Below, piece by piece: positions 10,878-22,718 of a stretch of 64,000 nucleotides of DNA. Source of the DNA: Cyclospora cayetanensis (lineage: Eukaryota; Apicomplexa; Conoidasida; Eucoccidiorida; Eimeriidae). The position numbers were made by a program, and so were the translations under genes. Positions within the stretch are counted from its first letter, which is position 1. Every line of letters begins with the position of its first letter. Below the pieces are notes generated by a model, which searched no databases, was not told where the DNA came from, and saw only the letters and a program-made list of their open reading frames with translations. The stretch covers positions 186,001 through 250,000 of the forward strand of contig NW_020312181.1 in the NCBI RefSeq assembly GCF_002999335.1, read 5' to 3'.

Positions 10878-13800
10878 CTACTTCCGTTGCTTCTGCTGCT
10901 GTTGCTTCTGATGCTGCTTTTTGGATTGTTGCTGCTGCTGCTCGTCTGTTGCTGGCTCTTCGGGTATTGGTTCGAAAAGGACTTTCTCTGGGGGGTCAAT
11001 GGGAGTCCCGGGGGCTAGATTTTCCATCCAAGGGGAGAGCTCGTGTATGAGTTTTGGTTTTGTGTTGAATTGCTTGAAAACAGTGGACATAGCCTCTGGA
11101 AGGAAAGGTTCCAAGAAGTGGGCTAGGGTGTACAGGCACTCGAGGCACAGTCGGATGTCCTCCTGTCTTCTTTCTTCATCTTTGCACGCCCAGGGTGCTG
11201 TGTCTGTGAGGAATTTGTTAAGATCCCTCACGGCCTGAAGAGGCAGCTCTAGGGCCTCCCTAAGTGCCGTTTCTCTAAAGGCGTCGGCCACCTCTGCGGT
11301 GAGCAACGCCAAGTCGAACGGGGGATGTCTGGGAGGCACTGCGGAGTTTCTCGGGGGCACCTTTCCTCCACAGAATTTGGCAGTGAGGCCAACTAGCCGC
11401 TGCAGGAGGTTGCCTATAGTATTCGCCAGTTCGTTGTTGTGTGTCGCTCGCATGGCACTCATGTCGAAGCGCATGTCGCAGCCGTAGCGGGCGTCTCGAA
11501 GCAGGAAAAACCGGAAGCTGTCGGCAGGACAGACGGCCAAAGCGTCTTCTGGAAGCACAACGTTTCCCAAACTCTTGCTCATCTTCTCCCCCTCAGGTCC
11601 CAGCACAAACCCATGGGCGAAGACGCGCTTTGGGAGCGGCAGGCCCGCAGACATGAGCATGCACGGCCAAATCACACAGTGAAACCAAATAATGTCTTTG
11701 CCGATCAAGTGAAGAGACGCTGGCCACAAGGAACGGAATTCGGGGCTCCCCGATACCAGCGGGTTCAAGCCTGCAAGAGACACCGACGCGCAGAACAGCC
11801 TGTTTCGCCATGCTGCATTCCTCAGGAACGACAAGAGGGAGGGAGACGGGGAGACAGAGTGGTGCACGTACACATGCACGACTAGACAGTGCGTCCTCGA
11901 TGAAAGGGGACTAGGAGAAGTGCAATGGGGGAAAAAAGCAACAGTTATTACGATCAACAACAACGAGGCACTCGAGAAGAGGCAGCCAGCCACCATCAGA
12001 AGAGTAGCTGTGTGTGCTTCTTCGCTGCAAGTTTCAACGAGGTGTGAAGTGTTAGTGGACGCGGACTGACCGGTGAGGTAATTTGTGAGGGCGTCGAACC
12101 ACACGTACATCACATGTCTCTCATCGTCTGGAACGGGGACACCCCAGGTAAAGGATGCACGGGAGCAGCTCAAATCGTGGAGAGGCTCCTGTAACCGCCG
12201 AAGGATCTCGTTTTCCTTCTCAACAGGGGCGACGAATCCAGGGTGGCTCTTGATGTGTTCAATGAGCCGCTCCTGGTACCTAAAGAAGACACAGGGGCAC
12301 AGACCAGCGAGACACTCCCTGCTGACCGCTGTCTAAGACGTATAAAGTAGGGCAAGCGGCTACCGCCTACGGGAGAAGTCACAACACGAGCCGCAAAAGG
12401 CGTTCACGAGAGCTTTCGTCTCTAGCGATCGAGCTGCGCATGTTCCTCTAAGGCTGCGGTTTGGAATTGTCCATCAAGAGCGTCGGATAAAGGGCCAAAA
12501 ACCGTAAACCTACCTGCCCATTTTGAAAAAGTAGCTCTCTTCTTGCATTCGTTCTAGGGGCTTGTTGGTAACGGGATCCTTAAAGTCTGTTGCTTTAGCG
12601 TCTCTTTCCGAAACGAACGCCTCTTCCCTCCGGTTGTACCACCCCGAGTAGGTGCCTAAGTAGATGTCTCCCTTGTCCCTGCAGGCCTTCCAGAGCCACT
12701 GGGAGACGGCCTTGTGCTCGTCGCTCGAGGTTCTGACAAACTGATCGTGGCTACTATTCAGCTTCCTCAGCAGCTCCACAAACTCCGCGGCATGCGCATC
12801 CACGAATTGCTGGGTAGGCACCCCGGCATTTGCAGCCGCATCAGCTATCTTCATTCCATGTTCGTCCGTCCCTGTAACATACTTTACATTAAACCCGGCT
12901 AAACGGTGATAGCGAGCCAAAGCATCCGCGGCCAGGTATTCGTAAGCGTGGCCCATGTGCGGTGTGCCGTTCGTGTAAGCAATCGCTGTCGTGATGTAGT
13001 ATGGTGGACGTTCTGCCGCGTGTTTCAAAGTGCCTGTAGAGTTCGCTGCTCCTCCTGGGGAGACACACAAATGAGTCCTAGTCAAGAGCTGGGGGCCTGG
13101 GGGCGGTGGGGGGCTCATCGCTGCTGCGGCTGAAAAGGCTCCACTGAAGGCCTTTTCTGTCTCTAGGAGCGCCTTGGACAGCAGCGGGAAGTCGGGCATA
13201 GCCAAGGCGCCACCTCCTAGGGCTCCCCAACGGTGGAAACGAAACGTGGCATACAGCAGCATGTCGCTGAGGGAGGCCGGACCGCCACACAGGGACCTAG
13301 CTCCGGTTGTGGCTGCAGCAATGGGAAACGCATGCATGCAGGGGAAGATTCATACTCCGTAGCAGTGAGACAATCAAGCATGGAACACACCCTAAAGGAT
13401 CCCTGAGGAAGGCTTTCGGTGGGCTCACCCACACACGAAGACGCCGGGCGCCGCATTGCACCGCGGGGTGAACACCGACTTGCACTCGACTAGCGCTTTA
13501 GGCTGCTTCATGCTCACCGAATGCAGCTTCAAGGCTTTCCAGCAGATCCAGAATGCGGCTCTTGTCCAAGCCGGCTAAGGCGGGTTGCAGGGTGAAGAGC
13601 ACCCAGTCAACCCACTGTTGTTCTTTCCAGTAGCTTGGGGCGGCCCCCTGCGGGCCGTTGGGAGACTCGTTACGCGTTGGCGGTATGGAGAGGGGAAAGG
13701 TTTTGGACGCCTGCTTCGGATTTGCAGTTATGAGGTATTGAATGATCGCCCTCAGCCCCCCAATCGCAGTTTCAGGAAGACATAAACAGGGTCGCTGATC

Positions 13801-13950
13801 GGGATGTACTGTCAACGCAGGATGAGCAGCAGTCCCCAAGAAGTCAGCATCTAGACCTAGTGAGTGGCAGAGAGACAAAATACAAAAAGAACCAAAGCCA
13901 CTTCTGTCCCCGAACACCCGCAAACCAGGCTTCGCATTGCCGGCAGCCAT
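10878..13950 (-). CDS. MARS1: Methionyl-tRNA synthetase with N-terminal GST-like domain
   Basis: Four exons join in perfect phase: 13950-13518, 13312-12514, 12279-12071 and 11770-10878, giving 777 residues. The first ~200 residues form a GST-like domain (LRVFGDRSGFGSF at the start; CLPETAIGGLRAIIQYL; later SLSDMLLYATF and FPLLSKALLETEKAF). The class I catalytic core follows: YITTAIAYTNGTPHMGHAYE with the HIGH-type motif HMGH, TGTDEHGMK, YVWFDALTNYLTG across an exon junction, LHLIGKDIIWFH, MSAGLPLPKRVFAHG, and the KMSKS loop in GEKMSKSLGN. An anticodon-binding helical domain (NTIGNLLQRL) and a Gln/Lys tail close the protein. It charges initiator and elongator tRNA-Met with methionine in the cytosol. 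GST-like appendages usually dock synthetases into a multi-synthetase complex, which is known in Toxoplasma. No organellar leader is visible. Confidence 0.93.
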
Positions 13951-16900
13951 CTTGGGACAATCCTATAACATAGGCTCCAAACACCACACCCTTAGCCCCA
14001 ATTCTGATAATAGGCTTTCCCCCGCGGAACCGGAGCAACCAACAATGCCTCTCAGCGCAGCAGTGTCTCTATGCCTACGTCCTAACCCCCAGCGGCGCCC
14101 GATCGAGATGCGCGGAAGGGTGGGAAGGGAGAGGAGCTCCAAATTTAAAAATGGAGAGAAAAACAAATTTCTATAGCAATAAAAAGACACGGTAAGACCA
14201 AAGCCGCTAAACTCTAAATGCTGATAGCGTAAAGCCCATATTGCAAAACGATAGCGCATGCGGCCACGCGTGGGTCGAGAGCAGTCCGATTCGCCTCCAT
14301 GCAAAAAGGCTTGGAAACCCCTAACTCTTAACACATGTCACACCAATTATCGCCTCTCAGTGGCGCCGTCTGAATAAATTAGATCTGATGTTTGTGGTTA
14401 GAGAGCTCTATGCGAGTGCTGTGTCGCTACATTGCCCTTGAGTCGAGAGCAACACCGTGGGGTCTCATTAGTATACTATGTGTTTACTTCAGTACATGTC
14501 TCATAGGCCAAATGTGTCTGCATGGCTTTAAGACTGAACGCGGGGATCAGGTAAAGGTGCCCTTATCAGGCTTACCTGAGCAAGGTAGCGACGGGGAAAG
14601 CAGCTCTACCGCGCGACGCCACACAAAAGCAGCACCTCCTGCAAGCACCAGATCAAATTTATTTGAGTGATAAAGGCACAGTTGGGTCTCCACTGCATAC
14701 AATCTCTTGCGGGGCCGGGGAAAAGCCAGAGAAGGCTGTGAGAGTAGCTGAGCCTGCCGAACTAAAGCTCTATCAAAGGTGTCCTTGGGGATACACTGGA
14801 TTCCTGAGTTAGTATAAACGTGATATAAACTTCCTGAGTGTTTTGGGAAAAATATATCGCATCTCCGTGCTTGCGCGGCTTAGATATGCCCACATGAGGA
14901 TAGAGCGATACCCCGGTTGCGCACACCTGTGCCCTCCAAGCACTCCGAGCGGTTACATTTAGTTAAACATACCACTTAGCAAGCTAAATGAATTTTCTCA
15001 TATCACCCTTCAGTACCTTGAAATAAACAAGATGCACGAACATCCAAGACAAAAAAGTGAGCTCTGTACTACTTCCTAGTTGAACACAAGTAGTGACGTA
15101 GAAAGTGCTGAAATGTAGCTTTGCCCGCTAAACCTTCCCCAACCCGTTTCTAAACGCATACCATCGTTTTCCATACTTGTACGTTGAGCCCAACTTCATG
15201 GAGGACACCGGAAGAGTTAGCGCCCAATCGCCACCCCCTTTGCAGGCAAACGCGCAAACATCGTGACAGGGGAAAGCAAAGTGTGCGTCAGCCGCTGAAG
15301 TGAGATTGACTGAAAGCGCAATTGCACACACTAGCCAACAAAGACACAGGGAGCAAACAAACGCTACAGTAGGGGAGCGATGGCTAGATGTCATTGGAGG
15401 GTTAAAATATGTGGACCTCATGCTCGGAGAATTCACTAGAGAAGTAGCATTTGAACTAGTTCACCAGCGCCTAGACGCTTGATAGAGCAATTTTACATGC
15501 AAATATAGCCGGTTCATGCAGAATAGTCTACTTCTAAGGAAGTCATACGGAAGAATGTAGGGACAACATACGTGAGAACGCCTGCATAAAGAGTGGGCGT
15601 AGAGAACACCTTAACAATACTATCTGGGAACTATTCAAGATATAGACGCAGATCATTGTAGCTTTTTCAGGCACAGCATGCCACAGGGAAGGACAAGTGT
15701 CAAGGAACGCGAGAAATATCATCCGTGGCGACCAGGGTTGTTTACTAAAAAAAGCCACATACTCGCTCGTAGGCGAGGAAGCTCGCAACTACTCTTCCTC
15801 GATCCCCACCGCATTTTACTAGAAAGCTCTGTCTAGAGTCCTCGGCTCTCGACTGTCCTAGAGTTCAGGACATCTACTGCTCCGTGGGGACCCCGCGCCT
15901 CCATAGTGGTCGCTTCCTTGCGCCGCAGAAGTCTGCGAATAGCTTGGACAGCTGTGTGATGATTTTGTGGCATCTCTTACTTTCATGGAAATCGACAGAG
16001 CAAGAAAGCATTGATATATGGCACGAGGTCAAATTGCAAAATTCCCATGTATGTCAGCCTGTGAGTTACTTCCTTAAGCCTGCCGCTCCACTAGGGCCAA
16101 AGCTCTAGACTAGAAATACACAGCCGACCGCGGCCCATCATGTTTCCGTGTTAGTCTCTCTCGAGTTTTGCCCATACACTCGAGTGCACTATCCAGCTGT
16201 TCTCCACATCTCTACGCTGCAAAGAGTGCCTGCTGATCCCAGACCTCCAGGTTTAGGATATAACGAAAATGGGCTCCGCAGTGTCGAACAGGAATGCGGG
16301 AGAGCAACAGGTTGGCGAGTGTATGGATGTATTATAAAGTCACTGAGCACAAAGAAGGAACTCAAGCAAAGAAATGAGAGTTGTGTATGCGTAGAGTCGT
16401 AAATTCCGCCAAAGAGCGCTATTGCGCCATAGCTGCCAATCTGCCTTGGAGTAAATCGCAGTGGTTGTATGATGGGCATTGTGTAGGCGGAACATAAGGG
16501 CACGCCAGAACGCACACACGAAATTTGGGTCCTTCTTCGCACTGATATATCTGGGTAATTCGTGATTCATTTCTTCATTATTAGAAAGTACTTAGTTTTC
16601 GGAGCCGTTAGAGAGCTGGAGTAAGGTATGAAAAGGGCGGGTTTGCAACACCGTACATCCTTTCGGGCTTTATTGGCCTCCAGAAGTCCATCAATAGCGT
16701 CCGTTGTCATATCAGTTCAACCAGTTTAAGAAACCTGAAGGCTTTGCAAAAGCGGATTTAGCGAAATTCTCTGGCTTCAGCTGACAATCTGAGCATGAGG
16801 GTTCACAGCCCTCAGCCATAGAAAGCACATAAAGTCGCCAGAAGGACATCGAGAGCTTTCCTATTATGAAGTGAATACCGACTTGGCCAAAAACAACACA

Positions 16901-19900
16901 AGCATGTGCTTTGCGCAAAAGTTATTTCTGAGCGGAGTAGGGACGTACAAGCGACGAAAACATTACTTTTTTTTAACCATAGCATAGGCCATCCTCGACT
17001 TGTTAATGCTTCACCATTTTGTCATTCTTGACTTTGCCTACAGTAATAAATACCTGGGTATTAGAGTGATATGACTCACGCAGTTTTGTTCGAAACCGCG
17101 ATCATCACAGACAAGAGTGCTTACGCTGGACAATGGTGAGCCGCTAGGTCGTCGAAAACGCGTGTCTACGACCACATTTGGGATGTCCTTTTGATGCTTC
17201 CCTGTAAATTCATAATGCAGGAGGAGCGCAAGCCAGTTAACAGCTCTAGAATTCTTAGGCCCTAAAAAATCTCCTCTAGCTACATTGAAGGCAAATAGTG
17301 GACCTGGACAGCAAAGTTATGCCCGAATAAATAGTAGCTAGGTTTTCTACACCCCACACCACACCGCACAGCGCTTCTTTCCCCGCGGTAAATACAGCCG
17401 CTCCATTTCGCTTAGGCTGATAGAAAAACAAACATCCACTCTTGCATTGGCAAACCAGTAGGCTGTTGGGAGAGTACAGCACCAATCACCACGTCGCTAA
17501 CACTAATTGGCAGGAAGAAACGACGCTTATGGTTGGCCAGCGGAAGTACCGTAGGAGTTATGAAGCATCCGATAAACGTTTTGGCTGCGGCATTAGCCTT
17601 CTCTGTCTACCAGATTGCGTTTTCCTTAGCAGCAGTCAAGAGAGCGACACTTCGAGCACATTCAGAACTAGAACTTTCTTATAAGATACAAACGCATAGA
17701 CCGTTGCAACGTCCGTACGGGTGCGTAAAGGCCACACCTTAATTGCTTCACTTTTCCGGGTCGGGCCCAACTTATGCAGCCAAAACACCGAGCCCCAATT
17801 AATTATAAATGAGCGTTTGCTCGTTTTCACATGTTACAACTTGTACCGCAGCAGCTGAAGCGCATATCATACGTCCTGTATGTGCTCTTGGGCGTTCCGG
17901 TGCAGACCAAGCCGTGGTCCATGTAATAAGCGCTCCACCCTTCCTTGGCATACTCACACAAAGCCCAATTAACCTGTCGCTGCGATTCGGCTTCCGCAAC
18001 AACTAGCCCAAACGGCATTGAGGTATATTATGGTTTGGAGGCGTTCTGTGATGATTGTGACGGTGAATCGGGACTTTCAAGAAGACATTCGTGAAGTCAG
18101 ATATCGAGAATAGTCGATTCACGCATTTTGTGAAGTGATACGCCAGTATAAAGTATCAGTCAAGCTCCTATTTATACTGTGAGGTCATCCGTTGCAGCAA
18201 AATCTGGCTTGGTCCAAACCCAAAGGATAGCTCAATACGGCGCGCTGGACGACCACCACATGCCCAGCCTGCTGGTAGCTCGTCATTATTCTTCACGTCT
18301 GCAAAATTGCTTAAATTTTGCCCACTCCTCCTATTCGTTGGCTGAGCGTTCAGTTGAATTTTCTAATACAAAACCAGTTGCAGAGCCACAAAAACGGAAT
18401 GCATGCTCAGACACCTATTCTCTTCGTGGGTTGCTGAGCTGCCCGTCTCTAAGTTTGGTGAGGCACCAACTCTACTCTGCTCCCCATAAGTGAAATAATG
18501 ATTTCTGGGAGCATTACGTGCTGCTTGTTCCTAGCACTTCTTCGCACACTAACCTGCACAGCGCGCACGTGCATGCTCGTGCGCGCCTTTTGTTGGGTCA
18601 CGCATGGTGCATATAGGATTGCGTCTTGGTGCACAGTTCCAACATAAACATCATGGACGGTGCTGATAAGAGCCATTTCCAATTTGAAATGGCTTCCAAT
18701 GCCTGAGCCCAACCAAGCCGTGTGCCTTATTGTCCAGCAGTAGACGTTATTCTCGGGGACTGTACGGACGATTGCCTAGACAGTTTGCCTTGTGCACCAG
18801 CGTCAAAAAATAGATGCACGATATATCTAATGTCTAGGAGGGCAAGCAGTTCTCGACCATGTGTATAAAGTTGTATTATAGGAGTAGTGCTCTGTAGTGG
18901 GCCTCAACTGCATCTCTATGCTCCTCGTTGTGCTGCATCCCTGCGTCGGGGCTTTTCTGTTTCCTCTTGCACTTTGTTTGCTCGCCACCCAGTCTGATTC
19001 TGCTGGTCCCAGGTCCTATGTCAAATTTCTTTGGTTTATATATATGTATGCATTTGCAGTTCCGGTTTATATGACCTGATTTCCCACGAAAGAAGCAGGT
19101 ACGCTGGTGTGGAGCTCTCTGGAGCTGTGTGTAACGCGTAAGGCGTTCACCTTAGATTGTAGGCGTGAAACGGTTAACACCGGCAGCCCTCCACAGCTTC
19201 TAAATCTAGCTTAGGATGTTAATTTCAAACTAAACACGCAGTGGATGCTCTCACATGCGCCTGAAATCTCTAGTAGTCCCTCATTTAACACAGCGTTGCC
19301 GATTGATTGTACCGCCGGCTCACTGCCCGTGCAACCAGCTGGTTTGAATATCTGAGAGATTCTCAGATAAAGCACTTTACAGCAGCTATTCGGATACATT
19401 GTAGTTTTTGAAATCAAGGTTCCATATTTCTCGATATCCTGATCTTGGGATAGAATCCATTTCAGCGTTTGCAATAAACCGAAAACTTGCTATTGAGCTG
19501 ACACTGGCAATACTCAGCGAGTCCGGACATGATTGAAGGATTGAGCTATGTAATTGCCTGCAGGCGGACGGCTTTCGCCATTGATTCGCTTCTCTCTGCT
19601 ATAAACCATGCCACAAGTAAAACGCGTTTCCGTATATTTTACACCGCCTGCCTAGATCTTCGGGGACTTGGCCATCGTGAGAGCCTTTGTACTTTTCTGA
19701 TAAGCAGAGCATAACCCCGTCGATGCACAATATTTTATCTACTCACAGATAAGTTCTTTTCAACTGCTGTGGAACTGCTGCGTCAAGCTCAGCTGGCAAG
19801 CCGGCCTGAACCACCACACCAGGCGTTGTGCCACCATCTACTTTCGTCGCGAATTTTCAAACTGTTGCCACAGATGGTCAGATTACTGAAACAAGTTACT

Positions 19901-22718
19901 TAATCAAAGGCGGATAGCAGGTTCCAAGAAACCTGACATCCTATCGCATCAACAGACAGTGGACGAGCCGTAAAGAGCTGCCTGGGACGATGCAGTGCTA
20001 CCAATAGTCACGCTCCATCCAAGGTTTCAGTAGGAAGGTACGTGACTCCACATTCCAGAGCTTCTGATAGAAAGCTGTTGAGCCTTACAAATGGCTTCCT
20101 TCGTCTCCTGCCCGTTCCCCTAATAGTTCCCGACATGAGGGGAGAGCAGCAGCGGGGTACGCGTAGCTTCTGCCCCTAAGCATTCCAAGTATTCATAGCT
20201 TGTTTTAGATGCGTCCAGCGCATGCGCATACAACAGTGCCCCGTATTACATTTGAATAGCCTGTGCAATAATACGATTTTCGAGCAAACAAAACAATTAG
20301 TCAATTCTTAGCTTTTTGTTAAATATGACGAGTGTAGTTGAGAGTGTTCAACTATAACTTATTTCGCTACAACACGCACTGCACATATTGTGGTGGCGTA
20401 TGTGAATGCCGCAGTATTGCTCAAAGGGTGCGGCAACTTGCAAACCAGCTGAGCCGAGCGGCTTCACCACAGCGTGGAGCCCTCGGGGGAAAGGGCAGCG
20501 AGGGGATAGAACACCTGGAAAAGAGAAATGTCATTTCCCCTAGGTTTCCAGTAGGAGTTCGCGGCCAAGTTTACTGTAAAGACACCTTGGGGGAAGCGTT
20601 ATACGCTAGTACGCAACCCGGTGCTTAACATGCTATGCAGGCAGGTGACAGCAGGTAAGTTCAGAGGCTCAGTACCAGCTGCTCATCGAGATTACCTCAT
20701 GAGTTGAAGAGAGAGATGCTTACGGCATTTTCCGAGCACCCCTAAGCCAAAACCCCCGTTTTAGCGAGACGACGTCGTTGATGGCTTCTCCTATTATGCC
20801 CCCTTGAGACACATCTGCAGCTGCTCACTGCACTTTTTGGCTTTTGTCTCCCGTATGTCAAATTTATTGAGACTAATACCATGTTTCTTGGGCAAATACA
20901 GATAACTGCATGCTATGAAACAGCCGTTTCTCAATATAGGAGAATTTTGGGGGTCCTCTGTTGCTTCTGCCATCTGTTTCGGAATTCCAGCTTTTCATCT
21001 TCGGCGGCCTCAAACTCATGAGGACACTCTACTGTCGAACGGCTTTGTTCGTTTATTGGCTCAAGCATACTCGCGGGAAACACATCTACAAATGCCCTCC
21101 CCACACAAACTCTGTGCCATAGGGATATAATGGTAAACCGAAACTTCAAGTTCACCCATATATCGATACAAATACCTTTATACAGTACACTCCGAATCTC
21201 CTAATACACTTATATCTCAATGCAAATACAATGTTGCAGTCTCATTTCCTCTTTTCTGCATGGCTTTCGGCCACAGTATTCCTTTCCATAAATTCTGTAC
21301 TTGGCCAGGGGTCACAGGGAGTGAAGCCCTACTCCTGGAGTCGGGGTGTACGACTAAGGCTTGTGCATGCGCCAAAGAGAGCCTCCAGTGTATCACTGTG
21401 CACTGGATTGCTAACTAATTCAAATAGAACTACTACTGGCCCACGCGCCTCCGACCATGTGACCAGGGCCACAATCCGATCTACGGAGAGCACACCTTTT
21501 AGGTATAAGGCTCCACCTAAAATCTGTGTAGGAAGACACTTCGCAACAGATCAAACACAAAACTGGTAGATAAATACTGTGCATCTTCCAAAAGAGCTCC
21601 TTTCCTGACCTGCCTGCCCCCTGCAGGGTTCTGATATGAGTAGAAAGCGATAGATAGGAGGCCTGTAGCTGCGCCTTCAAATCAATCCGAGCACTTGAAG
21701 CCCAGGTACAGATAGTATCTAGCACAGAAGCATGCAATACTGGCCTTATAGCAGTCAGTCAAAAGCACTTTGCAATGAATAACGCATACGGGTATTATCA
21801 CCGATTGGTCAGTAGTTTACCGATACACAAGCATAAATAGTATACCATAAAAACGCCCAGATATCGGCTTGGCTGGCTAGTTCAGGGCTACGAAGCCCTG
21901 GGATTTCATATTGATATTTCTTGCCCGATGCCGTGCCGCTTCTGAAGCCTTGTCCAGAAACCCGTATTCAGAAGCTTTGACTAACCTTTTTGTGATACCG
22001 TTTAACTCAGAAAGTGGACGTAAAATAAATTGTCAGTGCACTTTTGACAGCACTTTGGGTGCTGCGTTGGCACATGTGAGTCGAGCTAAACTTAGAGGAA
22101 TGCAGCCACAAGCGCCAGACGGCCCTTTCAACTCCACATGGTCATCACTATGCATGGTGCCTGCCTTCCAAAGAGCAGCATCAGATGTGTTCGCCAATGT
22201 TCTGTATAAGGTGTAGAGGCGCACACGCCGGCCTGTGCGCCCCTACATTAACCCAACGGTAGAGGTCTCCAGAAAGGGAAGCGCGAGAGCTCCTGGAATA
22301 TGGCAACTGCGTCCAGCAAACTATGCCAGCGCTATACGAGAAGCTCGGTCAACACATAGCAGAGTAACCCTCACTTTTCTGAAACGAAACCTCACACTTC
22401 ATGCACTAGGCCCTCCCTAAACGCGCATCAGAGCGCTACTCCCGAGGGAGGTGAAGTAAGACCAGCACGTAGCTAAGGGTTTCCTGAAGTACACTGTAAC
22501 GTGAGGCTCCGAGTTCCCGTATTCAATGGTTCAAGGAGATAGACTCCCTCAGCTAATGGCATGCGCTAGTTACACGCAGTCAAGAACGACAGCAGAGGAA
22601 GAGTCACGTCTGTTGCCTTCTCGAAAAAAGTGCTGCAAGCGCCAACAGCATCTGCTGCTACGGTGCCCTTATGCAGCAGTACGGGCAAGCTGTATGCCCG
22701 GCTAATAAACTCTTGGCC
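13951..22718. other. Gene-poor region, about 8.8 kb
   Basis: No gene is called. Stops are frequent in all frames. There are no CAG-type homopolymer runs, and no conserved motif was recognised, in contrast to both flanks. Weak candidates with a signal-peptide-like start are at 15128-15436 (-), with VAFVCSLCLCWLVCAIALSV followed by a short Cys-bearing tail, and at 21231-21569 (+), starting MLQSHFLFSAWLSATVFLS. A third open frame at 14392-14670 (+) has a hydrophobic stretch and a polar tail. None has a splice partner I can defend. A near-perfect inverted repeat lies at 22213-22246. Confidence 0.5.
22213..22246. repeat. 13-bp inverted repeat with 8-nt GC-rich loop
   Basis: Left arm 22213-22225 and right arm 22234-22246 are reverse complements with one mismatch (A opposite C at the fifth position). 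They enclose the loop CGCCGGCC. The stem is GC-rich while the surrounding region is not. It lies about 470 bp beyond the CTF18 stop codon on the downstream side. Whether it acts as an RNA 3'-end structure or a protein site is unknown. Confidence 0.55.
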
